A stretch of 64,000 bases of DNA. Source: Burkholderiales bacterium. GTDB taxonomy: Bacteria; Pseudomonadota; Gammaproteobacteria; Burkholderiales; UBA6910. Under the pieces are notes generated by a model, which did no database searches, was not told the DNA's origin, and worked only from the letters and a program-made list of their open reading frames with translations. The stretch spans positions 563,501-627,500 of the forward strand of contig BPKG01000001.1 of the NCBI GenBank assembly GCA_026005015.1, written 5' to 3'. Positions within the stretch are counted from its first letter, which is position 1; every line of letters begins with the position of its first letter. The position numbers were made by a program, and so were the translations under genes. Below, in pieces: positions 43,450 through 53,580 of this stretch.

Positions 43450-43476
43450 GGCGCTTTCGCCAGTCTGCCCTTCCGT

Positions 43477-44787
43477 TCAATCCTCTTCACCGCCGCGCTC
43501 GAAGAGGGCGATGGACTCCACGTGGGCGGTGTGGGGAAACATGTTGACTACCCCTGCAGCCCGCAGGCGGTAGTCTTTGGCGTGCACCAGCACCTGGGCG
43601 TCCCGGGCCAAGGTCGCCGGGTTGCATGAGACGTAGACGATGCGCCGGGGCGCCTCTTCCCCCAGCGCCTTGACCGCTTCAATGGCCCCGTCCCGGGGCG
43701 GATCGATCAGCATCTTAGCGAAGGCGCCTTGGTCCTGCATCCAGGCCTCGTCGGCCGCGAACAGGTCGGCGGCCACGAACCGCACCCGCTCCGCAAGGCC
43801 GTTCCCCTGGGCGTTGCGCAGGGCGGAACGCACCAGGGCCTCCTCCCCCTCGTAGCCCACCACCTGGGCGCCGGCCCGGGCCAGGGGCAGGGAAAAATTG
43901 CCCAGCCCGCAGAACAGGTCCGCGATCCGCTCCCCGGGGCGAGGCTCCAGCAGGGCCACCACCCGGCGCACCAGCACCCGGTTCACCGCTGGATTCACCT
44001 GGGTGAACTCGGTGGGTCCGAAGCGCATCCTCAGGTTGAACTCGGGCAGGTCGTAGTAGAGATCGGCCTCCACCGGAGGATGAAACGGCGCCGCCGTGGC
44101 CGGTCCGCCCGGCTGGAGATAGAGGTGTACCCCGTGGCTTTCGGCGAACGCCCGGAGGGCGGCTTCGTCTTCCGGGGTCGGGGGCTCCAGCACCCGCAGT
44201 ACCAGGACGGTGGCGGCATCTCCCACCGCCGCCTCCACCTGGGGCAGGCGCGCCCGGATGGAGAGCCCGCCGATCAGCGCCCGCAAAGGGGCGATCAGCC
44301 GCGATAGCCGCGCCGGCACCACCTCGCAGGAGGCCATGTCCGCCACGTAGCTGGAGCGCCGCTCGTGGAAACCCACCAGGACTCCGCCCTTGCGGGGCAC
44401 GTAGCGCACGGCGAAGCGCGCCCGGTGCCGATAGCCCCAAGCCGGGCCGTGGACCGGGGGCAGCAGGGTCTCGGGCTTGACCCGGGCGACGTGCCAGAGC
44501 TGATCTTCCAGCACCCGCTGCTTGACCGCCACCTGGGCGTCCGGCTCCAGGTGCTGCAGGCTGCAACCGCCGCAGGTCCCGAAGTAGGGGCAACGCGGCG
44601 TCGTGCGCAGATACGACGGCCGCAATAGCTCCCTCACCTGGGCGAATTCGTAGGTGGGTTTCTTCCGGAAGGACGTGTAGGCGATCCGCTCCCGGGGAAG
44701 GGCGCCCTCCACGAACACCACCTTGCCCCCGTCCCGGACGACGCCGTGGCCTTCGTGGTCCAGGGACTCGACGGTGGCGACTTTCAT
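43477..44787 (-). CDS. rlmD: 23S rRNA (uracil-1939 C5)-methyltransferase RlmD
   Basis: Methylates U1939 of 23S rRNA using SAM. The 436-residue product has an N-terminal TRAM domain ([13 protein letters not shown]), iron-sulfur cysteines in [15 protein letters not shown], the SAM-binding [21 protein letters not shown] and the catalytic cysteine in [13 protein letters not shown]. Length and motif order are normal, so it is RlmD rather than RlmC or TrmA. It follows the exonuclease gene by about 46 bases on the minus strand. Confidence 0.95.
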   Translation of the reverse strand: MKVATVESLDHEGHGVVRDGGKVVFVEGALPRERIAYTSFRKKPTYEFAQVRELLRPSYLRTTPRCPYFGTCGGCSLQHLEPDAQVAVKQRVLEDQLWHVARVKPETLLPPVHGPAWGYRHRARFAVRYVPRKGGVLVGFHERRSSYVADMASCEVVPARLSRLIAPLRALIGGLSIRARLPQVEAAVGDAATVLVLRVLEPPTPEDEAALRAFAESHGVHLYLQPGGPATAAPFHPPVEADLYYDLPEFNLRMRFGPTEFTQVNPAVNRVLVRRVVALLEPRPGERIADLFCGLGNFSLPLARAGAQVVGYEGEEALVRSALRNAQGNGLAERVRFVAADLFAADEAWMQDQGAFAKMLIDPPRDGAIEAVKALGEEAPRRIVYVSCNPATLARDAQVLVHAKDYRLRAAGVVNMFPHTAHVESIALFERGGEED

Positions 44788-44833
44788 GGCGCGGGAAAAA
44801 CATTCGCCCGATACGCCCGGGCGCTGGGGAGGC

Positions 44834-45613
44834 TCAGACGTCCGGATTCCAGCAGGCGAGGAATTCCGACCAGTGGCTTTCCGTGGAGCGTTCCAGGGTG
44901 GAGCGCACCAGGGCGCACTCGGCCCGGTACTGGTCCCGGTCCAGGACGCCGCGCATGAGCTGGAAGCGCAGGAACACCAGGTAGGTGTTCAACACGTCCG
45001 CCTCGCAGTAGCGGCGTACGGCGTCCCCCTCGCCCCGGCGGTAGGCGTCCCACACGGCGCCCCCCTCCAGGCCCAGCTTGCCCGGCAGTCCCAGGAGCTG
45101 GGCCAGCTCGTCCAGGGGCACGTTGGCCCGGGACTGGTACAGGGCGAGAAGATCCATGAGGTCCAGGTGCCGGGTATGGTAGCGGCTGATGTAGTTGTTC
45201 CACTTGAAATCCCGGTCGTCATCGCCCAACTCCCAGTAGCGGGGCGCCTGGACGCCGTGGATGAGTCCCCGATAGTGGAGCACCGGGAGGTCGAAGCCGC
45301 TTCCGTTCCAGGACACGAGCTGGGGCGTGTACTTCTCGATGCCCTCGAAGAAGCGCCGCACCAGCTCGGCTTCCCCCTCCCCCGGGCCCAGGGACCAGAC
45401 CCGGAAGCTGTCCCGGTCCCGCAGGGCGCAGGAGATCACGACCACCCGGTGCAGGTGCAGGGGAAGAAAGTCGCTCCCCGCCTGCTGCCGCCGACGCTGG
45501 AACGCCATCTCGGCCACCTGCACGTCCGGGACTGAGGGCCCGAGCCCGTGCAGGCGCCTCAGCCCCTCGATGTCCGGTACGGTCTCGATGTCGAAGGCGA
45601 GGACGGGGATCAC
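44834..45613 (-). CDS. predicted 3'-5' exonuclease, PolB-like
   Basis: DnaQ/PolB-type 3'-5' exonuclease domain standing alone, 259 residues. Three acidic motifs are visible: FDIETVPD at residues 7-14, [12 protein letters not shown] in the middle and [10 protein letters not shown] toward the end, plus [11 protein letters not shown]. These supply the four metal-binding carboxylates. The start is GTG 45613, overlapping the ydbL-like stop as GTGA; the longer frame runs through that gene. Natural substrate is unknown. Family and fold are clear, role is not. Confidence 0.88.
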   Translation of the reverse strand: MIPVLAFDIETVPDIEGLRRLHGLGPSVPDVQVAEMAFQRRRQQAGSDFLPLHLHRVVVISCALRDRDSFRVWSLGPGEGEAELVRRFFEGIEKYTPQLVSWNGSGFDLPVLHYRGLIHGVQAPRYWELGDDDRDFKWNNYISRYHTRHLDLMDLLALYQSRANVPLDELAQLLGLPGKLGLEGGAVWDAYRRGEGDAVRRYCEADVLNTYLVFLRFQLMRGVLDRDQYRAECALVRSTLERSTESHWSEFLACWNPDV

Positions 45614-46032
45614 TTGCGCGCCCAGGTGCCGTCGGGCCTGCGGTACCACCAGCCCGGCTGGGCCTTGTCGATCCAGCGCTGGGCGAAGGTGGCGCGGATG
45701 TCCTTTTCCCACTCGGGGTGGCCGTTGGCCCGGGCGATTTCCCGATACAGGGCGAGGCGGTCCTGGTTTTCCGCCGCGATCAAGGCGTTGACCGCGGCCC
45801 GCTGGGGCAGGGGCACCGCGTTGGCGTCCCGCAGGCCCACCAGCCCGTCCTGGGTCAGCCCCACGGCGCCGCTCGCGTAATGGGGCGCGAGCTGGGCGTG
45901 GCGTCGCTGCATGCTCTCCTTGAGGGCCGCGATGGCCGGGGTGTTGATCTCCAGGTCCGCCTGGGCCCAGGCGGTAACCCCAACCAGCATCAGGGCAAAC
46001 AGTGCCACCAGGCGGTGAAATGGGCGCTTCAT
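45610..46032 (-). CDS. ydbL: YdbL-type periplasmic protein (DUF1318)
   Basis: Exported 140-residue protein with signal peptide (about 1-24, ending TAWA). The mature region ADLEINTPAIAALKESMQRRHAQLAPHY (outline) and the C-terminal GHPEWEKDIRATFAQRWIDKA match YdbL. In E. coli the ydbH-ynbE-ydbL operon builds an intermembrane lipid-transport bridge, with YdbL proposed as a helper. The same three genes occur here in the same order. ATG 46032 begins the conserved product; the longer frame is not credible. Confidence 0.9.
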   Translation of the reverse strand: MKRPFHRLVALFALMLVGVTAWAQADLEINTPAIAALKESMQRRHAQLAPHYASGAVGLTQDGLVGLRDANAVPLPQRAAVNALIAAENQDRLALYREIARANGHPEWEKDIRATFAQRWIDKAQPGWWYRRPDGTWARK

Positions 46033-46048
46033 ATTCCCTCTGTCTGCA

Positions 46049-46249
46049 TCACGGGGTGCGGGAAGGGGCAGGACCCTTCTGCTCCGATCCCTGACTTCCG
46101 CCTCCCGGTTCCTGGAGCCGCCATACCTCGTCGATGATCCGGTCGGCCGCCTTCTCGGCGGCTGCGGCGGGAAAATAGATGTTAATGGTGACGCAACCGC
46201 CCGCCGCCACCGCGGCGGCAAGCAAGAGCGCGCTTCGCGCCCGCTTCAT
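46049..46249 (-). CDS. ynbE: YnbE-type small outer-membrane lipoprotein
   Basis: A 66-residue lipoprotein with lipobox AAGGC (Cys19) followed by VTINIYFPAAAAEKAADRIIDEVW, the YnbE signature. YnbE multimers are thought to complete the outer-membrane end of the YdbH bridge. The C-terminal 20 residues (EPGGGSQGSEQKGPAPSRTP) are low-complexity. It sits between ydbH and ydbL with gaps of 43 and 16 bases. Confidence 0.9.
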   Translation of the reverse strand: MKRARSALLLAAAVAAGGCVTINIYFPAAAAEKAADRIIDEVWRLQEPGGGSQGSEQKGPAPSRTP

Positions 46250-46292
46250 GGCGTGCCTCGCGGGCGGTGCGCAGCCCTTGGCTTTTTCCGCG

Positions 46293-48146
46293 TCATTGGA
46301 TGACGGGCCGAACGTTTTCCTGGGTGATGCGCCGGAGCCGCTCCAGCAGCTCGCTCCAGCCGACCGCGCGATTGTAACCGATGACCGTGATGGCCGGTAT
46401 GCCGCCGCCCTCCACGATCACATAGCCGCCCGGCGCCTCGGTGATGCCGCCCATTTCGCACACCCCGCCGGCGAGCCGGCAGGACAGGCCCAGGCGGCGA
46501 TAGCGGAAGCGCTCGAAGAAGCGCAGGAAACTGCGCTGCAACGCCGCCGCCGCGCCCGCACCCCCCAGGGCGGAGATGTTCTCCACCGCCCGCTGGCTGA
46601 TGGTCCTGGGGTAGTCCCCCGGGCTGCTTTCCAGGCGGGCATCGAAGCGCACGGGCTTCCACCGAACGAGCTCGAGCCCCTTCACGTCTACGTCCACCCG
46701 CCCCTCCATGCTGCCGAAGGAGAAGGTGCGGGTGAGGAGATCCAGATCCAGGCGGCGCATCTCCAGGTCGGCGAACAAACGGGGCACCCGCCCCAGGGGA
46801 TCCACCAGGCGCAGGTTCCGCATCACCGCTGTCCCGTCGAATACCCGGAAGAGCAGCGCCCCGTCCACGGCGAGAACCGAATCGGCATAGGAGACCCGGG
46901 GAACCACCGCGGACAGGCTCCCGTGCATGGGGGTGATGTCCAGGGCTTCGCACAACGCCTCCATGGACACCGCGCTCAAGCCCCCGGCCACCTGCCAGCG
47001 CCAGCCCTCGGTCGATCGGCCCACCCGCCCGTCCCGCAGGCTCAACACCCCGTCCAGGACCGGCACTTCCAGGGGTTCGAACCGGGCCTCCTCCGGAAAC
47101 AATCGCCAGCGCACCGTGCTCGGTCCGAACGGGATTCTCAAAAGCTTTCCCCCGCGCCATCGGAGCCATCCCGCCCGGGGCGCATCCCCGTCCCAGGCGA
47201 TCTCCGCGTCGAGCCCTTCCAGGGCGAACCGCCGCTCCTCCACACGGGCATCGCGCAGGACGACGTCCAGCGCCTGCCAGCGCCCCTGGGCGATGGAGAG
47301 TCGCACATCGGCGCTTCCCGCCACAGTGGCGTCGGCAAGCTGCAGCGCCGGCGCGAGGGGCGCCAGGAAGCGCTGGTACAGGCCGCCCAGGTCGAGCCGG
47401 CGGGCATGGAGGAGCAGCTCGGCGAGCGCCCGGCGGTCGAGCCGGTATGTACCCCGGCCTTCCAGCCGGCCGACCTCCGTGACTTCGGCGCTGAAGGCCT
47501 TGACCGTCACCGCCTCCCGCACCGCCTCTCCCTCCGCTTCCAGCTTCACCCCCGCCGGCAGGTAGACCGGTTGCCAGAAAATCCCGCCGGCATGCCAGTC
47601 CACGCCGGCGCGGAAGCGTCCTCCCCCAGCGGAAGCCCGCCAGGAAAACTCGACCCGGACGCCCAAGCCCTCCCCCGCGCGCAACCCCGCGGCGTCGGAA
47701 AACGCCGCCTCCTCCACGTCGAGCCGCGCTTCCAAGGTATCCAGGCGGGCGCCGTCCCCCTGGAGCGCCACCGTGCCGCTCGCGGTGCCTGCGCCGGGGC
47801 GCGGCGCTTCCCAGGGCAGGAGCCCCGCAAACCGATCGATGCGGGCCCTGCGCAGCTCCACGGTGGCGCTCCACCGCCCGTCTTTGACCCGGCCCCGAGC
47901 CCGCCACCGCTCCCCGGCGGGAGAGAGGACGAGGTCGAAGTCGCCCGTGTCGGCGCGAAAGCGGAAGCTGAGCGGGACACGTTCCTTCGCGGCGTCCAGC
48001 ACGCCCCGGGCGCAGGCGATGCGTGAGGGCTCCAAGCGCGCGGCGCGGCAATCGAGGGCCACGTCCCGGAACCTTCGTCCCGCCACCACCAGCCGTTCTG
48101 CCGTGAGGCGTAGGCGCGCCTCCTCCGCCGTCCAGTGGCCGCGCAA
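46293..48146 (-). CDS. ydbH: YdbH-type AsmA-like intermembrane lipid transport protein, start unresolved
   Basis: Long periplasm-spanning bridge protein that moves phospholipid toward the outer membrane. At least 617 residues, mostly beta-rich, with the C-terminal YdbH region (SALGGAGAAAALQRSFLRFFERFRYRRLGLSCRL in outline, then GGITEAPGGYVIVEGGGIPAITVIGYN). The only in-frame start is TTG 48146, which omits the membrane anchor. Upstream the same frame still codes LRAGAAWALLLLSAGGASPS, an obvious signal/anchor, but has no start codon. A missing G in the GGG at 48260-48262 would join it to TTG 48277 and give MRRAFGAGAAWALLLLS. So the true gene probably runs to about 48277 with one frame error. 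Confidence 0.82.
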   Translation of the reverse strand: MRGHWTAEEARLRLTAERLVVAGRRFRDVALDCRAARLEPSRIACARGVLDAAKERVPLSFRFRADTGDFDLVLSPAGERWRARGRVKDGRWSATVELRRARIDRFAGLLPWEAPRPGAGTASGTVALQGDGARLDTLEARLDVEEAAFSDAAGLRAGEGLGVRVEFSWRASAGGGRFRAGVDWHAGGIFWQPVYLPAGVKLEAEGEAVREAVTVKAFSAEVTEVGRLEGRGTYRLDRRALAELLLHARRLDLGGLYQRFLAPLAPALQLADATVAGSADVRLSIAQGRWQALDVVLRDARVEERRFALEGLDAEIAWDGDAPRAGWLRWRGGKLLRIPFGPSTVRWRLFPEEARFEPLEVPVLDGVLSLRDGRVGRSTEGWRWQVAGGLSAVSMEALCEALDITPMHGSLSAVVPRVSYADSVLAVDGALLFRVFDGTAVMRNLRLVDPLGRVPRLFADLEMRRLDLDLLTRTFSFGSMEGRVDVDVKGLELVRWKPVRFDARLESSPGDYPRTISQRAVENISALGGAGAAAALQRSFLRFFERFRYRRLGLSCRLAGGVCEMGGITEAPGGYVIVEGGGIPAITVIGYNRAVGWSELLERLRRITQENVRPVIQ

Positions 48147-48297
48147 GCCCGAGACGGAAAACCCTGGCCCCTCCAGTCGGTCGATGGACAGGCTTAGCGT
48201 GGGCGGGGAAGGAGAAGCGCCGCCCGCGCTCAGGAGAAGGAGGGCCCAGGCAGCGCCGGCCCGAAGGCGCGGCGCAAGGCCAGGCGCTGGAGGTTCC

Positions 48298-49215
48298 TCA
48301 GGCGGGAAAAACGCCGGTGGAGAGATACCGATCCCCCCGGTCGCAAACGATGGAGACGATGACCGCGTTCTCCACTTCCCGCGAGATCTTCAGCGCCACC
48401 GCCATGGCGCCGCCGGAAGAAATCCCGGCGAAGATGCCCTCTTCCCGCGCCAGGCGCCGGGTCATCTCCTCGGCCTCCGCCTGGGATACCAGCTCGATGC
48501 GGTCCACTCGGGACGGATCGTAGATCGCCGGAAGATAGGCCTCCGGCCACTTGCGGATGCCCGGGATCTGGGCCCCCTCCTCGGGCTGCACCCCGACGAT
48601 CTGGATGGCCGGGTTCTTTTCCTTGAAGAAGCGGGAGCACCCCATGATGGTGCCGGTGGTGCCCATGCTGCTCACGAAATGGGTGAGGGTGCCCCGGGTG
48701 TCGCGCCAGATCTCCGGGCCGGTGCCCTCGTAGTGGGAAAGGGGATTGTCCGGATTGGCGAACTGGTCCAGGATCACGCCCCGCCCCTCGTCCCGCATGC
48801 GGTTGGCCACGTCCCGGGCCTCTTCCATCCCGCCCTCCTTGGGCGTGAGGATGATTTCAGCGCCGAACGCCCGCATGGTCTGCCGCCGCTCCAGGGACAG
48901 GTGCTCGGGCATCACCAGTACCATGCGGTAGCCCATGATGGCCGCCGCCATGGCTAGGGCGATGCCGGTGTTGCCGCTGGTCGCTTCGATCAGGGTGTCG
49001 CCCGGCTTGATCCGCCTGCGCTGCTCGGCGCGCTTGATCATGTAGAGCGCCGGCCGGTCTTTCACCGATCCTGCCGGGTTGTTGCCCTCCAGCTTCGCCA
49101 GCACTACGTTGCGGGTCCTGCCCGGCAGGCGCTTGAGCCGCACCAAGGGCGTGTTGCCGACGAAGTCTTCGATGCTCGGGTAGCGGACGCTTTTGCCCGC
49201 GGTTGCCTCGTTCAT
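48298..49215 (-). CDS. cysM: cysteine synthase B (CysM type)
   Basis: PLP enzyme making cysteine from O-acetylserine and sulfide or thiosulfate. The 305-residue product has the PLP lysine in NPAGSVKDRPAL (Lys53 region), the substrate loop EATSGNTGIALAM, and SSMGTTGTIMGCSRF and GISSGGAMAVAL phosphate-binding segments. The SSMGTTGT loop, GIRKWPEAYLP, and the length favour CysM over CysK. ATG 49215. It is followed by ydbH within about 20 bases. Confidence 0.94.
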   Translation of the reverse strand: MNEATAGKSVRYPSIEDFVGNTPLVRLKRLPGRTRNVVLAKLEGNNPAGSVKDRPALYMIKRAEQRRRIKPGDTLIEATSGNTGIALAMAAAIMGYRMVLVMPEHLSLERRQTMRAFGAEIILTPKEGGMEEARDVANRMRDEGRGVILDQFANPDNPLSHYEGTGPEIWRDTRGTLTHFVSSMGTTGTIMGCSRFFKEKNPAIQIVGVQPEEGAQIPGIRKWPEAYLPAIYDPSRVDRIELVSQAEAEEMTRRLAREEGIFAGISSGGAMAVALKISREVENAVIVSIVCDRGDRYLSTGVFPA

Positions 49216-49269
49216 TCAATCCACGCTTCGGTTGGAATCGCCCCGGGCATTATCCCATCCACCGGCCCG

Positions 49270-50277
49270 TCAGGGCGAGCCTTGGAGCAGAGCCTTCACG
49301 TAGCGGCTGACGCCCTCCTCCACCGTGAGGAACGGCTTTTGATAGCCGGCCCGGCGCAGGGCGCTCACGTCCGCCTGGGTATAGCTCTGATACCTGCCCT
49401 CCAGGGCCTCGGGAAACGGCACGTACTGGATGATGCCCTGATCCCGCAACGCCGCCAGGGTAAGGGGCGGCAAGCCTTCGGCCGCCCGACAGGCGTTGAC
49501 GGTAGCGAGCGCCACGTCGTTGAACGTCTGGGAGACCCCGGTACCCACGTTGAAGATGCCGGAGATCTCCCCGGCCTCGAGAAAATACATGACCACCTGG
49601 ACCACGTCCTCCACCGAGACGAAGTCCCGCCGCTGCTCGCCGTCGTCGTAGCCTCCGGAGCCCTGGAACAGGCGCACCCGTCCCTCGCGCCGGTACTGAT
49701 GAAACAGGTGGTGGGCCACGGAGGCCATGCGGCCCTTGTGGGACTCCCGCGGCCCGTATACGTTGAAGTAGCGCAGGCCCACGATCGGCCCGGTCGCCTC
49801 CGGCAGCCGGCGGCGCACCACCTGGTCGAACAGGAACTTGGAGTAGCCGTAGACGTTGAGCGGCGCCTCGAACTCCCGCGCCTCCTTGAACACGGTGCCC
49901 GCGCCGTAGACCGCCGCCGACGAGGCGTACAGGAGCGGCACGCTCTCGTTCTGGCAGAACTCCAGGAGCGCCAGGGAATAGCGGTAGTTGTTCTCCATCA
50001 TGTAGCGGCCATCCGTCTCCATGGTGTCGGAGCAGGCCCCCTGGTGCAGCACCGCCGCCACCGTGCCCTCGAACTCGCCCTGCCGGAGCCGCTCCAGGAA
50101 CTCCTCCTTGTCCAGGTAATCGGCGATCTCGCAGTCCGTTAGGTTGCGGAACTTGTCCGCCCGCTTGAGATTGTCCACGGCGAGGATGTGGGTCTCGCCC
50201 CGCTCGTTGAGCGCCTTGACCAGGTTGGAACCGATAAAACCGGCTGCGCCAGTGACTACGTAATAAAGGGAAGCCAT
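49270..50277 (-). CDS. hldD: ADP-L-glycero-D-manno-heptose 6-epimerase
   Basis: Last step of ADP-heptose synthesis for the lipopolysaccharide inner core. The 335-residue SDR protein has the NADP-binding [17 protein letters not shown], the [14 protein letters not shown] segment, and catalytic [28 protein letters not shown] is characteristic of the heptose epimerases. It follows the heptose kinase gene by about 18 bases, giving a two-gene heptose pathway unit. Confidence 0.95.
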   Translation of the reverse strand: MASLYYVVTGAAGFIGSNLVKALNERGETHILAVDNLKRADKFRNLTDCEIADYLDKEEFLERLRQGEFEGTVAAVLHQGACSDTMETDGRYMMENNYRYSLALLEFCQNESVPLLYASSAAVYGAGTVFKEAREFEAPLNVYGYSKFLFDQVVRRRLPEATGPIVGLRYFNVYGPRESHKGRMASVAHHLFHQYRREGRVRLFQGSGGYDDGEQRRDFVSVEDVVQVVMYFLEAGEISGIFNVGTGVSQTFNDVALATVNACRAAEGLPPLTLAALRDQGIIQYVPFPEALEGRYQSYTQADVSALRRAGYQKPFLTVEEGVSRYVKALLQGSP

Positions 50278-50295
50278 GCCTTTCCCAATCCCTTC

Positions 50296-51231
50296 TCAGA
50301 GTTCGTCTTCGCCCGGCTCGAATAGCTCGTCGGGCTTCACCACCGCCGTTCCCAGCTTCCCCACCACGATGCCGGCCGCCCGATTGGCAATGCGCACCGC
50401 TGTGGGAAGATCGGCCCCCGCCGCCAGCATCACCCCTAGGGTGCCGATGACCGTGTCGCCAGCCCCAGACACGTCGAATACCTCCTTGGCGTCCGCCGGC
50501 TCGTGCAGCACGTCCCCTTGGCGGTAGAGGGTCATGCCTTCCTCGCTGCGGGTGACAAGCAGCGCCGTGAGCTCGAGCTCCTGGCGCAGGCGCTGGGCTT
50601 TCTCGGTGAGCTCTTGCTCGCTCTTCCAGCTTCCCGCCACCGCCCGGAACTCGCTGCGGTTGGGGGTAAGAAGCGTCGCTCCCCGGTAGCGGTTGTAGTC
50701 GTCCCCCTTCGGATCCACCAGCACCGGTTTGCCGTTGGCCGTGGAGAGCGCGATCATCTGCTCGATGTGGGCAAGCCCCCCTTTGCCGTAGTCGGAGAGT
50801 ACCACCACGTCCGCCTGAGGCAGCAGGCGCTTGAAGTCTTCCAGCTTGGAGGCGAGCACCTCGTGGGACGGCGGGGTCTCGAAATCGATGCGCAGGAGCT
50901 GCTGGTGGCGGGCGATGGCGCGCAGCTTGATAGTGGTGGTGAGCTGGGGATCCCGGTGCAGCACCGCCTGCACCGACTCCCTGGCCAGCAGCCGCTCCAG
51001 GGCCGCGCCCGCCTCGTCGTCCCCCACCACCGAGAGCAGCCACACCTGGGCCCCCAGGGCCGCCGCGTTGCGGGCCACGTTGGCCGCTCCGCCGGGCCGT
51101 TCCTCGACCCGCTCGATCTTGATCACGGGCACCGGGGCTTCCGGAGAAATGCGGCTCACTTCGCCGAACCAGTAGCGGTCCAGCATGACGTCGCCCACCA
51201 CCAGCACGCGGGCCGCGCGCAAGTTTCGCAT
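50296..51231 (-). CDS. rfaE1: D-glycero-beta-D-manno-heptose-7-phosphate kinase
   Basis: Makes heptose-1,7-bisphosphate from heptose-7-phosphate. The 311-residue PfkB-type kinase shows [41 protein letters not shown] and the anion-hole motif DVSGAGDTVIG near residue 260. It stops there: the C-terminal cytidylyltransferase-like domain of E. coli HldE is absent, so a separate hldC/rfaE2 must lie elsewhere. ATG 51231 is the best start; a longer frame overlaps pyrF. The split arrangement is common in Betaproteobacteria. Confidence 0.94.
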   Translation of the reverse strand: MRNLRAARVLVVGDVMLDRYWFGEVSRISPEAPVPVIKIERVEERPGGAANVARNAAALGAQVWLLSVVGDDEAGAALERLLARESVQAVLHRDPQLTTTIKLRAIARHQQLLRIDFETPPSHEVLASKLEDFKRLLPQADVVVLSDYGKGGLAHIEQMIALSTANGKPVLVDPKGDDYNRYRGATLLTPNRSEFRAVAGSWKSEQELTEKAQRLRQELELTALLVTRSEEGMTLYRQGDVLHEPADAKEVFDVSGAGDTVIGTLGVMLAAGADLPTAVRIANRAAGIVVGKLGTAVVKPDELFEPGEDEL

Positions 51232-51271
51232 CGGGGGAACGGAGAAGGCAGCCACCAGACGCACGCTCCTG

Positions 51272-51970
51272 TCAGTCGTGGATCTCACGATGGACGGCCT
51301 CCAGGGCCGCCCGGGGATCGGGGGCGCGGGTAATGGGCCGCCCGATGACCAGATAATCGGCGCCGGCCGCCAGCGCCTCCCGGGGCGCGGCCACCCGCTG
51401 CTGGTCATCGCTGGCAGGACCCGAAGGCCGCACCCCGGGCGTGACCAGGCGAAAATCCGGACCCAGGGCGGCGCGCAGGCGCGCCGCCTCCAGGGGCGAG
51501 CACACCACCCCGTCCAGGCCACAGGCCTGGGCGAGGCGCGCGAGCCTGAGCGCCGCCTCCTCCAGCGGCCCCCCGATGCCCACCTCTTCCAGGTCCGAAG
51601 GGACGAGGCTCGTGAGTACCGTCACGGCTACCAACCGCGGGCGGGGGCTGAGGCCCTCCAGGGTCTCGGCCGCCGCGGCCAGCATGGCCCGCCCGCCCAG
51701 GGCGTGGACGGTGAGCATCCAGGCGCCCAGTCGGGCGGCCGCCCGGCAGGCTCGGGCCACGGTGTGGGGAATATCGTGGAATTTGAGGTCCAGGAACACG
51801 TCGAACCCGCTTCCCGCGAGCTCCCGAACCAGCCGCGGCCCTTCGGCCACGAACAGCTCCTTACCCACCTTTACGCGGCACAGCCGCGGATCCAGCACCC
51901 GGGCGAGCTCCAGGGCCTCTTGACGGGAGCCCACGTCCAGGGCCACCACGATGCGCGGACCGTCGTTCAA
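51272..51970 (-). CDS. pyrF: orotidine 5'-phosphate decarboxylase PyrF
   Basis: Final step of UMP synthesis. The 232-residue product has [14 protein letters not shown], the catalytic [19 protein letters not shown] (Asp-x-Lys-x-x-Asp) and [18 protein letters not shown] with the phosphate-gripping region. It begins at TTG 51970, which overlaps the lapB stop (TTGA); no ATG or GTG is available at a sensible place. The overlap makes translational coupling to lapB likely. Confidence 0.93.
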   Translation of the reverse strand: MNDGPRIVVALDVGSRQEALELARVLDPRLCRVKVGKELFVAEGPRLVRELAGSGFDVFLDLKFHDIPHTVARACRAAARLGAWMLTVHALGGRAMLAAAAETLEGLSPRPRLVAVTVLTSLVPSDLEEVGIGGPLEEAALRLARLAQACGLDGVVCSPLEAARLRAALGPDFRLVTPGVRPSGPASDDQQRVAAPREALAAGADYLVIGRPITRAPDPRAALEAVHREIHD

Positions 51971-53142
51971 TGGGTGAGCTCCTTCTCTTCCGTGCGCAGG
52001 GGCGAGTACGTCTCCCAGCCCCCGCAGGCGGGGCAGCGCCAGTAGTATTGGCGGGCGCGGAAACCGCAGGCCGAGCACCGGTACATGGCCAGGCTGCGGG
52101 TGTGGTTCTGGACCAGGCTTTTGATCAGTTCCAGGTCCGGGCGGCGCGCGGGCGGGGTCTCCAGGAGCTGAGCTTCCAGCAGCCGGTCGAGCCCGAGGAG
52201 GGTGGGATGGCGGCGCAGCTCCTCCCGCACCAGCCGGTAGGCCGCCTCGGTGCCCTGCAGCTCCAAGGTCCCCCGGAACACCGCGTCCAGGAGGTCCACC
52301 GAAGGCTGCAAGGCCAGGTAACTGCGCAGCAACTGCAGTCCCTCCTCCGGTTTGCCCAGTTGGCGGTACGCCTCCATCAGTCGCTCGGCCACCAGGGCAA
52401 AATAGGCGGGATTCTGGGTCTCGATCCTCTTCCACGCCGCGATGGCCTCCGCCGGGTTGCCCTGCTGCATTTCCAGCTCCCCGAGCAGGAGATTGGCGCG
52501 CACGCACTTGCGATTCACCTGGAGCGCCTCCTGCAGCCGCTCCCGCGCTTCCTGCGGGCGCGAATGGGTCATGGCGGCGGCCGCCTGCTCGCAGTAGTAA
52601 TTGGCGATGTCCTTGGCGCTCGACTGGCCCGTGATGGCGTCCATGCGCCGGGAGGTGGCGATGGCCTTGTCCCAATCCTTTTCGGTCTCGTAGATCTCGA
52701 GGAGCTGCTTGAGGGCCGCCTGCTCATGCCGCGTCCCTTCGAGCTGGTGCAGCAGTTCCTCGGCCCGGTCCAGGAGCCCCGCCTTGAAGTAGTCCTGGGC
52801 CAGCTCGTAGAGGGCGTCCTCGCGGAACTCCCGGGGCAGGTCCTTGCGCTCCACCAGGTTCTGGTGCATGCGGATCGCCCGCTCTACCTCGCCCCGGCGG
52901 CGAAAGAGGCTCCCCAGAGCGAAGTGCAGCTCGATGGTCTCCGGGTCCACCTTCACCACCTCGATGAAGGCCTCGATCGCCTTGTCCGGCTGCTCGTTGA
53001 GCAGGAAATTGAGCCCCTTGAAATAGGACGAGGGAACGCGCCGGGATTCGGACAAAAGCTGGTTGATGTCCACCCGGGCCGCCATCCACCCCAGGGCGAA
53101 GAACAGGGGCAGGGCCAGAAACCACCAGTATTCGAACTCCAT
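51967..53142 (-). CDS. lapB: LPS assembly protein LapB (YciM)
   Basis: Inner-membrane tetratricopeptide protein that regulates LpxC degradation by FtsH and so balances lipopolysaccharide synthesis. The 391-residue product has an N-terminal membrane helix ([21 protein letters not shown]), about nine TPR repeats, and a C-terminal rubredoxin-type zinc/iron knuckle CSACGF...CPACGGW. ATG 53142 gives the standard start. It follows lapA, as in E. coli. Confidence 0.95.
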   Translation of the reverse strand: MEFEYWWFLALPLFFALGWMAARVDINQLLSESRRVPSSYFKGLNFLLNEQPDKAIEAFIEVVKVDPETIELHFALGSLFRRRGEVERAIRMHQNLVERKDLPREFREDALYELAQDYFKAGLLDRAEELLHQLEGTRHEQAALKQLLEIYETEKDWDKAIATSRRMDAITGQSSAKDIANYYCEQAAAAMTHSRPQEARERLQEALQVNRKCVRANLLLGELEMQQGNPAEAIAAWKRIETQNPAYFALVAERLMEAYRQLGKPEEGLQLLRSYLALQPSVDLLDAVFRGTLELQGTEAAYRLVREELRRHPTLLGLDRLLEAQLLETPPARRPDLELIKSLVQNHTRSLAMYRCSACGFRARQYYWRCPACGGWETYSPLRTEEKELTH

Positions 53143-53189
53143 GGCGCTCGGCAGAGGCGGTGCGATCGGACGCCCGCGCAGTATCCGGG

Positions 53190-53450
53190 CTAGGCCCGGG
53201 GGTCTGGGGGCGACTGGGCCTGGAGGGCCTGGGCCCTGCGCCGGCGGCGCCGCCCCAGCTCGCCGATGAAGCCGGCCAGGATGCCCAGCACCAGCCCGGC
53301 CAGGAAAAACGCGAAGATCACCAGGGCGAGGGGGGCCTGCCACTCCATGCCCAGGTAGTAGCGGACCGTCACCGGTTCCATGTTCTTCAGGGCGAAGGTG
53401 AGCAGCAGAAGAAACAGGACGATGCGAACGATCCAGGAGAGAATGCGCAT
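53190..53450 (-). CDS. lapA: LapA-type inner membrane protein (DUF1049)
   Basis: An 86-residue membrane protein with two hydrophobic spans (about 5-22 and 42-64) joined by the family loop NMEPVTVRYYLGMEWQAPL. It ends in an Arg-rich cytoplasmic tail. It is the partner gene of lapB. Complete, with about 47 bases before lapB. Confidence 0.9.
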   Translation of the reverse strand: MRILSWIVRIVLFLLLLTFALKNMEPVTVRYYLGMEWQAPLALVIFAFFLAGLVLGILAGFIGELGRRRRRRAQALQAQSPPDPRA

Positions 53451-53488
53451 AGGCGAATCGCCGGCGGAAGAATCCTCATGGCGGTGGG

Positions 53489-53574
53489 ATGCCCCGGCGG
53501 CGCGCCGGGCATCGGAACGCGCCCCGTCGCCCGCTCATAGGCGCCGGCAGGCCAAGCCGCCCTGGGCCGGCGCC
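53489..53574. other. two stem-loops between ihfB and lapA
   Basis: The 130-base gap holds a perfect 9-base inverted repeat GGCGCCGGC/GCCGGCGCC (53540-53574) just after the ihfB stop, and a second GC-rich hairpin around 53489-53514. Neither is followed by a U tract, so they are not typical terminators. They may stabilise the message or reduce read-through. Confidence 0.45.
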
Positions 53575-53580
53575 ATGGGC

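Noticed and set aside
49250-51043. A 597-codon minus-strand frame over hldD and rfaE1
   Set aside because: It is out of frame with both enzymes, whose active-site motifs are intact in the other frame.
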